From contig OZ252252.1 in assembly GCA_965249745.1 (NCBI GenBank), positions 1,488,001 to 1,552,000 of the forward strand: DNA of 64,000 nucleotides, written 5' to 3'. Shown here piece by piece: positions 52,568 to 62,783 of the stretch. The notes beneath the pieces are model-generated. The model was given only the letters and a program-made list of their open reading frames with translations. It made no database searches and had not been told where the DNA came from. The DNA is from JANYHH01 sp965249745. Its GTDB lineage: Bacteria > Deinococcota > Deinococci > Deinococcales > JAAFIG01. Both the position numbers and the translations under genes were made by a program. Numbering within the stretch: the stretch's first letter is position 1; every line of letters starts with the position of its first letter.

Positions 52568-54985
52568 GTGTGGAGAACGGTCTCGAGTCAACGGCGTTTC
52601 ACAGGATTCACGGTTGTCCTGGTCCTCATCTTTACAGCCTGTCAGACGGCCGCACCCACGTCCCTCATCCGTCCACAGGGCTTCGGGGGGTCTGACCCGC
52701 TGTACGCCATTCAGAAGCGCAATTACGACCTGATGAAGCTCGAGCAGGCCTGGGCGATCACCCAGGGATCACGGGAGGTTCGGATTGCCGTGATTGATAA
52801 TGGCGTCGCTGACCATCCCGATCTGAGCGCGCAATGGACCCCAGGCGACCCAGATGGTGGGGTTAACCTCGGGGCCACGAACACTGGGGAAGTCTATGAT
52901 CCCCGCCCGTCGTTCTTCGAGTATTCGTATTTTCATGGAACCCATGTCGCGGGGATTATCGCCGCCGCCCAAGGCAACGGTCAGGGCGGTATCGGTGTCT
53001 GTCCAGGGTGTCGCCTCGTGCCGATTCGGTACGTGATCGGTCTTGCAGGAATATCGCCTCAAGACCTCGCCAGCGCCGTCCGCTACGCGGCCGGGTATTC
53101 GATTACAATCACCAATCCGATTCCTGGAGCCAGCCCACTCGCCCCGCCGTTCACAGTGACCATCCCCGGATCAGCGCCTCGAGTCAAGATCATCAACCTG
53201 AGCCTCAGCGCCAAGGGGCCGTGCGACTCGGGGTTGTCTCAGGCTCTTCAAGCCGCTTACGAACGCGGCGTGGTTGTCGTGGCCTCGGCGGGAAACCTGA
53301 ACAACTCGTCCGCGGATGGAGTCGCCCCTGGATCGATTCAACAGGCATCAGCCATGACACCAGCCAACTGCCCCCATGTGATCTCAGTGGCAGCCGCTGC
53401 GCTCACCACCCCGATGCCTCGAGTGAGCAATTTTAGTAATGTCGGCGCAACGCTGCTGGCTCCGGGTGGGAATGACATCGCGGATGCTGGCTCGGTTTCA
53501 ACCACGAACTACTTCGGAGCGTTCGTGGGCTGTACTGGAGACGGAAACCCGCTGGCGGTGGGGACAGACCGGCAAGACGGCATTCTGTCAACCTATTTGG
53601 CGTACTCGTCAGCAGAAAATAGACCAAAGCCATGCTATCGGTATCTGCATGGAACCTCGATGTCCGCCCCGATGGTCTCCGGCGTGATCGGCCTGCTGCT
53701 GTCTCGAGAGCCGAACCTGACCCCGGATCAGGTCGCGCAGCGATTAACTAGCACGGCCACGCCCGTCTCAGGCGGTTTGTTGGTGGACGCTGAAGCGGTC
53801 CTGCTGAATCGAGTCCCGCCCACATCAACGCCCGCCAGTGCGCCCTGCGACGACCCGGCGGGCGCAGCCTGCACCTTCGATGCGCGTTCCTTGGGTCAGT
53901 TGCCCGATGGCAGTTTCGTCGAGAGCATCGCCTCGTACGGCAAGATCTGGAATTTCGATGTGGCCGGCAACCCCTCAGCCGGGAATGGCACGGAGATTCA
54001 GAGCGTCGCCCGTTACGCTAGCGGTCCCTGCGCTTCGGTTCCGGCCGGTCAACGCTGCACCTTCGACACCAGAACGCTCGCTCATTACCCCGGTGTGGGA
54101 TTCGTGGAGAGCATCACGGCGTACGGCAAGTACTGGAACTTCGATGCCAATCAGCAGCCCTGGGGCGGCAATGGTGGAGATTTGCGGAGTGTGACACGCT
54201 TCGCGAGTGGTCCCTGCGCTTACGCGCCCCCAACCCTGCCATGCAAGTTCGACACGAGAGCGCTCGCTGATTACCCTGGCGTGGGATTCTTGGAAACGAT
54301 TACTGCATACGGCCGATTCTGGAATTTTGATTTGAATGGCCGTGAATGGGTCGGTGGTGGCAATGGCTCTTCCCTGATGAGCGTCTCACGCTACGCAACT
54401 GGACCGTGCGCCAGCACACCAACGGGTCAACCTTGCACCTTCGACACTTTGACAAATGTGATGTACCCCGGCGTCGGCTATGTGCAGAGCATCACGGCGT
54501 ACGGCAAAGGCTACAACTTTGATCTCAATGGAAATCCGCTCGCGGGAAACGGTATGGATCTGAAGAGTGTGCCCCGCTTCGCTGCGGCGACCAAAAGCAC
54601 TCCAGCTAAAACGTACATCACGCTGCGGCGCATCGTTGACCCGTGTGCGCCCGATCTGAGCGATCAGGCCTGCGAGATCACCCGGAACTACACTGAGGTG
54701 CTGGCTCGCCGACCCGAGCCTGCGGGCCTGCAACACTGGATCAACACGGGCCTGCGAGGTGCGTCCCTGCGTTCCTACTTCGCCAATTCTGCTGAGGCGA
54801 CGAACCTAATTCAAACCCTGTCCAGGGCGTGCCTGCGACGAGATGCGGATCAGGGTCTACTCGAGCCGTGGCGCGATTACCTGACGCGTGGCGGCAGTAT
54901 GGTGAGTGTCGCTGGGTTCTTCGCCGATGCCACGGAGACGCATCAGAAGGGTGATCTCTGCGTGATGTCGTTCCCGCTCGAGTGA
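52568..54985 (+). CDS. Subtilisin-like lipoprotein with four tandem repeats and DUF4214-like end
   Basis: An 805-residue S8 protease. GTG 52568 (GGGAGG 6 nt upstream) gives a signal with lipobox FTAC (Cys 25). The catalytic triad is complete: Asp 77 (AVIDNGVADHPDL), His 126 (FHGTHVAGI) and Ser 364 (HGTSMSAPM). Residues 427-672 are four repeats of 61-64 residues. Each begins with Cys, has a second Cys before FDTR, then FVESITAYGKYWNFD, GNG and SVxRYAxGP. Residues about 690-800 resemble DUF4214 (NYTEVLARRPEPAGLQHWIN). It is probably a surface-tethered protease with ligand-binding repeats; I know no name for the repeat. Confidence 0.88.
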   Translation: MWRTVSSQRRFTGFTVVLVLIFTACQTAAPTSLIRPQGFGGSDPLYAIQKRNYDLMKLEQAWAITQGSREVRIAVIDNGVADHPDLSAQWTPGDPDGGVNLGATNTGEVYDPRPSFFEYSYFHGTHVAGIIAAAQGNGQGGIGVCPGCRLVPIRYVIGLAGISPQDLASAVRYAAGYSITITNPIPGASPLAPPFTVTIPGSAPRVKIINLSLSAKGPCDSGLSQALQAAYERGVVVVASAGNLNNSSADGVAPGSIQQASAMTPANCPHVISVAAAALTTPMPRVSNFSNVGATLLAPGGNDIADAGSVSTTNYFGAFVGCTGDGNPLAVGTDRQDGILSTYLAYSSAENRPKPCYRYLHGTSMSAPMVSGVIGLLLSREPNLTPDQVAQRLTSTATPVSGGLLVDAEAVLLNRVPPTSTPASAPCDDPAGAACTFDARSLGQLPDGSFVESIASYGKIWNFDVAGNPSAGNGTEIQSVARYASGPCASVPAGQRCTFDTRTLAHYPGVGFVESITAYGKYWNFDANQQPWGGNGGDLRSVTRFASGPCAYAPPTLPCKFDTRALADYPGVGFLETITAYGRFWNFDLNGREWVGGGNGSSLMSVSRYATGPCASTPTGQPCTFDTLTNVMYPGVGYVQSITAYGKGYNFDLNGNPLAGNGMDLKSVPRFAAATKSTPAKTYITLRRIVDPCAPDLSDQACEITRNYTEVLARRPEPAGLQHWINTGLRGASLRSYFANSAEATNLIQTLSRACLRRDADQGLLEPWRDYLTRGGSMVSVAGFFADATETHQKGDLCVMSFPLE

Positions 54986-55213
54986 ACCCGAACCTGGTAA
55001 TACTGATCCGTCAGGTAAACGAAAGCGAACCAAGAACCCCGTCTGGGACATAGGTCAGCGGCGACCCGAATCAGTACTGTGCAGCATTGTTGTCGAATGT
55101 CTCAGCGCCACTGAGCTGTCTCCAGGTTGCCAGAATGCAGTCAGAACGGCTACGGACGAGTTGAATGAAAGCTCAAAGGGAAGCCGTTCCCTCTCGAGCG
55201 TGCGAGGAGTTCT

Positions 55214-56791
55214 ATGTGCCGAACGATTGTTGCCCTGTTGGTCGTAGCTGGCACCTTCACCGCTCTCGGTTCCGCCGTGACCGACACCGAGTACCGCGAT
55301 GCGATTCTGACGCTCTACTCGAGGGGTAGCTTCGGGGCGTTGACACGGGATTGGTGCGATCAAAGAGCGCCGCAACTGAAAGCCCAGTCCGTCAGGATCT
55401 TTCAGGCGTGGTGGCAGGAGCAGGGTCTGGCGGAAGTGGCGGCGCGGGTCAAGGCAGTCTACAGCGCGGACCAGATCGCCAATCTGAACGCCAAAGTTGA
55501 CGGCGTGCGCCAGGCCACGTACGCGAAGCTGGATCAACTCTTCCCGGACGCGACCGCCCGCTGCCAGGATTTGCGCGGGTATTACAGCCAGTACCTGAAC
55601 TTGCGCCGGGATGAAGCGGGTCAGTACACGATCATGAATAGCCGTGCCGCCCCGTCCACAGGGAATGCGCCCGCCGCTGCGGGTCCGGCTGCCACGCCCG
55701 CTCCCGCGACGAGACCGCCCCCCTCGAGTCCCACGCAGACGATGAAGGCTGGAATTCTCTATACCGTGCCGCAACTCAACACGCTCGTCATCAATACCCT
55801 AGCTGCGATCAAGGGCAGCAACACTGACAAACTAAAAGGGGTGCTCGAGAAGTTGCAATCGCTGGGCACGATCTATCTGACGGCCACCGTGCTACGCGAT
55901 CACATTCTGGGATTCGAGCAGGGCAAGTTCAAAAGCAAGTACGTCGTGTACTGCGTTTGTACTCGGAGTGGCCAGAACGAGCAGATTGGGAAGACGCTGA
56001 CGGTGCGCGGCACGGTTAAAGACTTCACCACGACCTGGATCGAACTGGAGGCTGAAACCGTGCAGGGTACGGACGGCCTGAAACGCTCTAGCTTGCCCGA
56101 CAACCTGGGTCTCGAGCGGAAGCCGTTGACCGCGCAGGAGGTCAGGACCAAACCAGGGGCGGGGCTGCCGCCGAGTGCGATAGAGGGCGTGTACTTCAAT
56201 CAAACGGCAGAGAACCGCCTGGATGGGTTTGGTAACATTTCCGTGGATCGCAACTCGGAAACGTATCTGCTTCTGAAGGATGGCAGCGCGTACAACTACG
56301 ATTGGGGCTTCACGCCGCAAGATTTCAATGTTGCCTACGCCAAACGTGAGCAACCCAACGAGTGGAAGCGCTGGACCCGCAAGAGTGGCAGCCTGCTGCT
56401 CACCGACAGTCAGGGAAGAACGACCAACCTGAGCGACTTTTCCAGAATTAAGCCCATGCCCAAAGGCTCGAGGTTGGGCCGCTCCTACGATTATCTGACC
56501 GTCAACGCCACCTCGCAAAACAAGGTATTCCTCGAGTTCAATCTGGACGGAACCTTCGTGACGACCAGCACCACGCCGCTGGTGGGCGGTTTCGTGGCGG
56601 ACGGGTTCGTGTCTGCCACGCCGCCAGCCTCGAGCGAAAGCAGGGGGCGCTACGAGATTGACGGGTACACGCTGACCTTCAAGACCGCTGACGGTCGCGT
56701 CTCACGGACATTTTTTGGCGTGCCAGACTTCGAGAAGAACCCGAAGAATCCAGAGTGGATCTTCTTCGGCGGGCGACTCTACAGCCTGTGA
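55214..56791 (+). CDS. Large secreted protein of unknown function
   Basis: A 525-residue exported protein (signal MCRTIVALLVVAGTFTALGS). An N-terminal helical region (about 25-135) is joined by an Ala/Pro/Thr linker (about 145-178) to a second helical block (about 180-235; QLNTLVINTLAAIKGSNTDK). A beta-rich C-terminal half contains IEGVYFNQTAENRLDGFGN and VFLEFNLDGTFVTTST, suggesting a lipocalin-like barrel. I do not recognise any family. GAGGAG precedes the ATG. It is 229 bp from the protease and on the same strand, and may be its substrate or partner; this is only proximity. Confidence 0.7.
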   Translation: MCRTIVALLVVAGTFTALGSAVTDTEYRDAILTLYSRGSFGALTRDWCDQRAPQLKAQSVRIFQAWWQEQGLAEVAARVKAVYSADQIANLNAKVDGVRQATYAKLDQLFPDATARCQDLRGYYSQYLNLRRDEAGQYTIMNSRAAPSTGNAPAAAGPAATPAPATRPPPSSPTQTMKAGILYTVPQLNTLVINTLAAIKGSNTDKLKGVLEKLQSLGTIYLTATVLRDHILGFEQGKFKSKYVVYCVCTRSGQNEQIGKTLTVRGTVKDFTTTWIELEAETVQGTDGLKRSSLPDNLGLERKPLTAQEVRTKPGAGLPPSAIEGVYFNQTAENRLDGFGNISVDRNSETYLLLKDGSAYNYDWGFTPQDFNVAYAKREQPNEWKRWTRKSGSLLLTDSQGRTTNLSDFSRIKPMPKGSRLGRSYDYLTVNATSQNKVFLEFNLDGTFVTTSTTPLVGGFVADGFVSATPPASSESRGRYEIDGYTLTFKTADGRVSRTFFGVPDFEKNPKNPEWIFFGGRLYSL

Positions 56792-56806
56792 CTCGAGCGG
56801 GGCTAA

Positions 56807-57427
56807 TCACCCGATCCGGTACCGACAAGCGCTGGCTCCCTCTAAGACCCGCGCCTCACGCACCACGGCTGTCTCCAAGAGCTTGGTGTACAACTCGCAT
56901 TCGCTGTGGCAGAGCTGGTCAAACTGCCTCGAGACTTCCAGGCTCGGGCAATTCCCCTGGAACAACAGCCACTGCGTCCCGTCGCGTTCCAGCGTGGCGT
57001 GGTAGCCCAGCTCGTTCAGCATCTCGCACAGGGTTTCCACGCGGGCTTCCAGATTGCCTTGCACCCTGGGCTGCCAGAGTTCCAGCAGCTTCTGATTGCG
57101 GTGATCCAGCACCGTCAGTACCGCGCCCGCGCCGTAGAGGTGTTCGATGTGTTCAAAAATATCGGTGCAGAGCTGCGCGTAGCGCTTCGGGAAGTGATCC
57201 TCACCCTTGTTGGAGACGCGAAACACGTGCTGCGGTCGGCCGCGCCCACCGGGCCGGTGAACTTGCGACTCGAGCAAACCATCGGCTTCCAAGTCCATCA
57301 GGTGACGCCGTGCGGCGGGCACGCTGACCTCTAGGGCATCCGCGACCTCCTGGGCAGTACCACCGCCCTGCCCACGCAGGACGTACAGGACGCGACTCTT
57401 CGTGCTTTCGGTGGCAAGTTTCAACAT
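56807..57427 (-). CDS. SufR-like iron-sulfur transcriptional regulator
   Basis: A 206-residue regulator with an N-terminal winged HTH (STKSRVLYVLRGQGGGTAQE, VSVPAARRHLMDLEADGLLE). The C-terminal Cys cluster NCPSLEVSRQFDQLCHSECE and ACRYRIG matches the 4Fe-4S ligand pattern of cyanobacterial SufR, which represses suf genes when holo. It is transcribed just downstream of mrp, an iron-sulfur carrier of the same strand (203 bp apart), which supports an Fe-S theme. No suf genes are in the window. The 5' TAAACC box lies 7 nt before ATG. Confidence 0.82.
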   Translation of the reverse strand: MLKLATESTKSRVLYVLRGQGGGTAQEVADALEVSVPAARRHLMDLEADGLLESQVHRPGGRGRPQHVFRVSNKGEDHFPKRYAQLCTDIFEHIEHLYGAGAVLTVLDHRNQKLLELWQPRVQGNLEARVETLCEMLNELGYHATLERDGTQWLLFQGNCPSLEVSRQFDQLCHSECELYTKLLETAVVREARVLEGASACRYRIG

Positions 57428-57629
57428 AGGGTCAGGTTTAGCGGTGGATCACTCAAAGCTAGGGGAGAGGCGGCGCGAAGATACTGACGCAATGAACAAT
57501 CTTTGCAGTCTGACTCTCTAATCCCCTTCGGATATTCACTGGTACGAAAGTCAAATCTAGCCCGTTTTAGACAGTGATCTCGAGGATAGAACGCTGTTCA
57601 ATCGGCGAGACACGGCTCACGCTTCGAGG

Positions 57630-58682
<1,053 letters not shown>

Positions 58683-58843
58683 CAGCTTAGAAGATAGCCC
58701 GCCGCACGGGTGGATTGCGAGTCTCGAGTCACAAACAGACCGCTCAACGTGGTTGGTGTGACTGGTTCAAAGCAGTCTCGAGCGGTCTGTTCCGCCTGCC
58801 GAGGGTGGATATAGATACCCTGCGAGGCGCATACAATGCCAGC

Positions 58844-59818
58844 ATGGAGTCCCTGGATTTCTCTCAAATTGAACCCTTGCGCGACATGCGCTCCCTGGTC
58901 GGGCTGGCCAAACTGATCGGGCAGGTCAAGGGCTTGAAGCGCGTCGCGGTCGCCGCCGCCGAAGACGATCACGTGCTGGAAGCCGTTCACAACGCCCGGC
59001 TCGAGGGGATGATTCAGCCCCTGCTGTTCGGGGACGAACCGAAGATTCGCGCCGTGTGCGCGGAGTTGGGGATTGACAGCAGCAAACTCGAGATCACCCA
59101 CGCGACCAGCCCTGCCGAGGCCAGCGAGTTCGCCGTCAAAGCCGTGCGCGAGGGTCGGGCCGATATCGTCATGAAGGGACTGGTGGACACGGCCACGATC
59201 CTGCGGGCCGTGCTGAACAAGGAATGGGGCTTACGGACCGGGAAACTCCTGTCGCACATCCTCGTCTTCGACGCGCCGGGGAAGTTCGAGCGCCTGTTTC
59301 TGATGTCGGACGGCGCGATGAATATTGAACCCGACCTGAAAGCGAAAATCGAGATCGTACAGAACTGCGTGGCCGTCGCGCACGCGATCGGTTTGGAGAA
59401 ACCCAAAGTCGCCATGCTGGCCGCCATCGAGGTCGTCAACCCGGAGATGAGCACCGCCGTGGACGACGCGATCATCTCCAAAATGGGGGATCGCGGGCAG
59501 ATCAAAGGTGCCACGATAGACGGGCCGCTGGCGTTGGACAACGCTGTCTCGCCGGAAGCTGCGGAAATTAAGGGAATTGTCTCGCCGGTCGCGGGCCAGG
59601 CGGACGTGCTGATCGTGGACAACATTGACGTGGGCAACGTCTTTTACAAGACGCTCGTGTACTTCGCAGGCTCGAGTGTCGCGGGGGTCATCATGGGGGC
59701 GGCCGCGCCGATGATCCTGACCTCCAGAGCCGACAGCAGCGACACGAAATTCAACAGCATCGCCCTGGCCTGCATCCTCGCGGAGCGCGGCGTGTTCGGA
59801 GCGCCCGTCAAGGGCTGA
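58844..59818 (+). CDS. Phosphate acetyl/butyryltransferase family enzyme
   Basis: A 324-residue enzyme transferring an acyl group between CoA and phosphate. It matches the Pta/Ptb fold: VAVAAAEDDHVLEAVHNARL, GRADIVMKGLVDTATILRAV, LSHILVFDAPGKFERLFLMS, EKPKVAMLAAIEVVNPEMST, ATIDGPLALDNAVSPEAAEI and DNIDVGNVFYKTLVYFA. The DNAVSPEAA stretch is typical of the butyryltransferase branch. No kinase gene is adjacent. TACAAT (58832-58837) is 6 nt before ATG 58844, so it is leaderless; the frame from 58715 has no support. Confidence 0.88.
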   Translation: MESLDFSQIEPLRDMRSLVGLAKLIGQVKGLKRVAVAAAEDDHVLEAVHNARLEGMIQPLLFGDEPKIRAVCAELGIDSSKLEITHATSPAEASEFAVKAVREGRADIVMKGLVDTATILRAVLNKEWGLRTGKLLSHILVFDAPGKFERLFLMSDGAMNIEPDLKAKIEIVQNCVAVAHAIGLEKPKVAMLAAIEVVNPEMSTAVDDAIISKMGDRGQIKGATIDGPLALDNAVSPEAAEIKGIVSPVAGQADVLIVDNIDVGNVFYKTLVYFAGSSVAGVIMGAAAPMILTSRADSSDTKFNSIALACILAERGVFGAPVKG

Positions 59819-59875
59819 TCTGACTCGAGCGGTGAGCGCCCTGGCTGGGATGGAGAGGTCTCGAGGTTGGTTGAA

Positions 59876-60544
59876 ATGCTGTTGAGCGTTGACTGGGACT
59901 ACTATTCTGCTAGTGCGGAACTGGTGTTCGACTCGCCGCTGTGGGGGTCTAAGGACACAGGTTTTGATCGTGGTGAAGCCTGGAACGTTAGAGTCAGTAA
60001 ACGCGGCGGCTCAAGTTTTGAAACCTTACGCGAAGACTTTCCGCTGCTGGGTGACTTCAACGACCTCGAGCGGCTAGCGGGCGTGCCTTGTTACGCGACC
60101 GTCAACCACGCCGACGCGTTCGGTTTGCTGGAGCGGCTTGGCTGCCAGGGGGTCATCAACCTAGACTCGCATCATGACCTGTACAGCCTGAGCGGAGACC
60201 CGGCGCGCCTGCGCCCTGGCAACTGGGCGGGACGGGCCCTGGAGGACGGTTTGATCTCCGCCTACACTTGCCTTTACCCGCTTTGGCACGCGGGCGTGCG
60301 TGTTACGGAAGGCTACGACCTCGAGCGAACCCGATCGGAATTACCGCCCCGGTTCTCAGCCTTCAACCTCGAGCTACGCTGTGAAATCCCCACGCTCCAG
60401 CCCTCAGATTTCGAGGCGATTTTGCTGGTGCAGAGTCCCGCTTGGACCAACCCACTCTACGACGCGGACTTCTTGAAGCTGTGCCACAACCTGAAAGCAG
60501 AATTCATCACCCTGCCCTTGGAACGTCATTTCACTCGAGCCTGA
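59876..60544 (+). CDS. Arginase/deacetylase-like metalloprotein, tentative
   Basis: A 222-residue soluble protein. It begins LLSVDWDYYSASAELVFDSP; residues 74-101 include ATVNHADAFGLLE and VINLDSHHDLYS with a compact Asp97/His99/His100/Asp101 cluster, and RPGNWAGRAL follows. The pattern resembles the metal-binding DxH strands of the UPF0489/arginase-deacetylase fold, but I am not sure of the family. ATG 59876 has GAGG upstream. It is separated from the Pta/Ptb-like gene by 57 bp, so they may be cotranscribed. Confidence 0.7.
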   Translation: MLLSVDWDYYSASAELVFDSPLWGSKDTGFDRGEAWNVRVSKRGGSSFETLREDFPLLGDFNDLERLAGVPCYATVNHADAFGLLERLGCQGVINLDSHHDLYSLSGDPARLRPGNWAGRALEDGLISAYTCLYPLWHAGVRVTEGYDLERTRSELPPRFSAFNLELRCEIPTLQPSDFEAILLVQSPAWTNPLYDADFLKLCHNLKAEFITLPLERHFTRA

Positions 60545-60573
60545 ACGCCCTTTCGCCTCTCCCAGTATTAAAT

Positions 60574-60632
60574 GCGTGCCTTCGGCAGTACTGATTGCGT
60601 GCCTTCGGCAGTACTGATTGCGTGCCTTCGGC
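60574..60632 (+). repeat. Tandem 23-bp repeat of small hairpins
   Basis: GCGTGCCTTCGGCAGTACTG plus ATT is repeated exactly twice (60574-60596, 60597-60619) with a partial third copy (60620-60632). Each unit holds the hairpin TGCCTTCGGCA. Outer arms CTCTCCC (60557-60563) and GGGAGAG (60638-60644) enclose the array. Motifs TACTGAT and TTCGGC recall the dispersed 94-bp repeat. I see nothing else in the 391-bp spacer 60545-60935. Confidence 0.75.
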
Positions 60633-60935
60633 ACGACGGGAGAGGGAGGGTGTTGTGTCCTGCACGCGGAGAGATAGTACGCGCAGCGAGTTTGCTCTCG
60701 AGAAACGTTGATTGGGTGGTCTCGAGCGGAGACCTTGGTGGCCGGGCGTAGCACGCTAGCCCTTACGAGATGTCTGGGACGTGACAGTTATTCTCGAGTC
60801 TTGGTCGGGCGATCACGTCGTGCAAATCGCACGCATAGACGTGACAGTCGCCCCCGCGAGATGCGTCTGCTGCACCTACAAATGGGATGATGCGAGAAAA
60901 GTCAAAGTCTCGAGCCTTAGGTATTGAGATGCGCT

Positions 60936-61334
60936 TCAGAATCCGAACGCCTCGAGCGCGGCTTGCGGGATGGCTTTCGGGCGGCCACTGATCACGTCCA
61001 CCCAGACCCAATCGGTTTGCGAATCCACCAGCACTTCCTCACCGCGCTTAATCTGATTGTGCCGTTTGGCGCGCAGGCCGCCCATCATCAGAATCTCGGT
61101 GGTGATCGTCAGCTCGTCCCCCAAGAACCCGGCGCGACGGTATTTCAGGTGGTGTTCCAGCATGACCGGCAGCCGCCCCTGTTCGCGCAGCACGTCCATG
61201 CCAAGCCCGACGCTGTTGGCGTGCGCCCTGGCGATGTCCTCGATCAGTCTGGCGTAGGCGACGTTGTTAACATGCCCGAGGTCATCAATATCCGAGGCTT
61301 GCACGGTGACGGTGTGCGAGTAACTGCGATTCAC
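60936..61334 (-). CDS. Hotdog-fold acyl-CoA thioesterase
   Basis: A 132-residue 4HBT-type thioesterase. It starts VNRSYSHTVTVQASDIDDLG, with the catalytic Asp in the family's ASDIDDLGHVNN motif, followed by LEHHLKYRRAGFLGDELTI. YbgC/FadM-like enzymes hydrolyse short or medium acyl-CoA or aryl-CoA; the substrate is not clear. GTG 61334 is chosen because the core starts there and a reverse-strand -10-like TTAGAT lies 6 nt upstream. The frame to 61400 overlaps the divergent deaminase gene. Confidence 0.85.
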   Translation of the reverse strand: MNRSYSHTVTVQASDIDDLGHVNNVAYARLIEDIARAHANSVGLGMDVLREQGRLPVMLEHHLKYRRAGFLGDELTITTEILMMGGLRAKRHNQIKRGEEVLVDSQTDWVWVDVISGRPKAIPQAALEAFGF

Positions 61335-61372
61335 GATCCTATCTAAGCACGCGTCTGGCTTAAACTGCCTCA

Positions 61373-61879
61373 GTGCAACAGACACCGATTCCAGAGACAA
61401 CCGTGCAAGAGGATTTGATTCGGCGGGCTTTGGAAGTGGCGCGTCGCGCTCGACAGCACGGGAATCACCCGTTCGGGGCGCTCTTGGTGGACGCGGCGGG
61501 AAATGTTGTGTTGGAAGCCGAGAACACCGTGGAAACCGAGCGCGATCCGACCGGACACGCAGAGACGAATCTGGTGCGGCTGGCTGGGGCGCGATTCTCG
61601 AGCGGAGAGTTAAACCTGATGACCTTGTACACCAGCACCGAGCCGTGCGCGATGTGCAGCGGCGCGATTTACTGGTCCGGCATCGGTCGGCTGGTGTACG
61701 GCTTACCGGAGGCGTCCTTGCACGCGATCACGGGCGCGGACGATGCCAACCCGACGATGAGCCTGCCGTGCCGTGAGGTGCTGGGTCGTGGGCAGCGCGA
61801 GATCGCGGTGATCGGACCGATTTTGGAGGAAGAGGCGGCGCTGGTTCACGATGGGTTCTGGCGTCGTGACGCGTATTAA
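61373..61879 (+). CDS. Nucleoside/guanine deaminase, cytidine-deaminase fold
   Basis: A 168-residue zinc deaminase. Zinc and proton-shuttle residues are H62 and E64 (GHAETNLVRL) and C92/C95 (TEPCAMCSGAIYWS). NHPFGALLVDAAGNVVLEAE with ERDPTGHAE is closer to guanine-deaminase-like proteins than to TadA, so tRNA editing is not assumed. TAAACT (61361-61366) is 6 nt before GTG 61373, indicating a leaderless transcript; the -10 is shared space with the divergent thioesterase promoter. The following esterase gene overlaps its last codons. Confidence 0.88.
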   Translation: MQQTPIPETTVQEDLIRRALEVARRARQHGNHPFGALLVDAAGNVVLEAENTVETERDPTGHAETNLVRLAGARFSSGELNLMTLYTSTEPCAMCSGAIYWSGIGRLVYGLPEASLHAITGADDANPTMSLPCREVLGRGQREIAVIGPILEEEAALVHDGFWRRDAY

Positions 61880-62783
61880 AACGCATGCTGTCACACTTGT
61901 TGTCACCCTCTGGCGCGGCGGGTTGTTGGCGTTGCTGCTGACCGCCTGCATGGGGTATCGCGGGGTTGATCGCCACACGATCACCGGGCACGTCATCACG
62001 TTAGAAAACATCTACAGTCCAGAGCTGCACAACGCCAGGGATGTTCTGGTCTACCTGCCCCCGAGTTACACCCCTTTGAGCGAGCGCCGCTACCCCGTGG
62101 TGTACATGCAGGACGGCTGGAACGTCTTCGATGCCGCTACATCGTTCGCGGGTCAGGAGTGGGGCGCGGACGAAACGGCTGAACGTTTATCCGCCCAGGG
62201 TTTGGAGACGATCATCGTGGCGGTCACGCAGGACACGTCCCCCTCGAGTTTCAAGCGCCTGTCGGAGTACGGACCGTGGCCAGATTTGCTCGGGCTAGCG
62301 TCCGGGCAGGGCGGGGCGTACGCGGCGTTTCTGGCAAAGACCTTGAAGCCGCTGGTTGATCGGAGCTTCCCTACGCTGCCCGATGCGCCGCATACAGCCC
62401 TAATTGGCTCGAGCATGGGTGGGTTGATTAGCCTGTATACGGCTTTCTCGTATCCCGATATTTACGGTTTCGTCGGCGCGTTATCGCCCGCCTTGTGGTT
62501 CGCGGACGGACGGATGTTCTCGTACCTGGAGTCGCGGTCCAACCCAACCTTGCGTGTTTACACCGACATCGGATCACAGGAACACATGGGGGTCATCTGG
62601 GATTCGCCGCGCTTCGTGCGCGACACTGAGCGGCTGGCGAAACTGCTAATGCCCAGGGTGGCGGCGCTGCGTTGGCAGGTCGTTCAGGGTGCGGATCACA
62701 GCGAGAACCAGTGGCAGAAGCGCCTCCCAGGTGTGCTCGAGTGGTTTTTGACGGGTGGCTCGAGCGCCCAGGCTCAGCGTTGA
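61866..62783 (+). CDS. Esterase D-type alpha/beta hydrolase, lipoprotein
   Basis: A 305-residue hydrolase of the Fes/IroE esterase family. Its signal carries lipobox LLTAC (Cys about residue 28). The catalytic Ser is in ALIGSSMGGLISLYTAF, an acidic residue follows near VYTDIGSQEHM, and the His is in VVQGADHSENQWQKRLP. Substrates of relatives include ferric siderophores and acylated esters; no siderophore genes are near. GTG 61866 is chosen; ATG 61851 is possible, both overlapping the deaminase gene. It overlaps the convergent gene at 62774 by 10 bp. Confidence 0.82.
   Translation: MTRIKTHAVTLVVTLWRGGLLALLLTACMGYRGVDRHTITGHVITLENIYSPELHNARDVLVYLPPSYTPLSERRYPVVYMQDGWNVFDAATSFAGQEWGADETAERLSAQGLETIIVAVTQDTSPSSFKRLSEYGPWPDLLGLASGQGGAYAAFLAKTLKPLVDRSFPTLPDAPHTALIGSSMGGLISLYTAFSYPDIYGFVGALSPALWFADGRMFSYLESRSNPTLRVYTDIGSQEHMGVIWDSPRFVRDTERLAKLLMPRVAALRWQVVQGADHSENQWQKRLPGVLEWFLTGGSSAQAQR

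Noticed and set aside
60574..60632. CRISPR array
   Set aside because: Units are directly adjacent without spacers, too short, and no cas genes are present.
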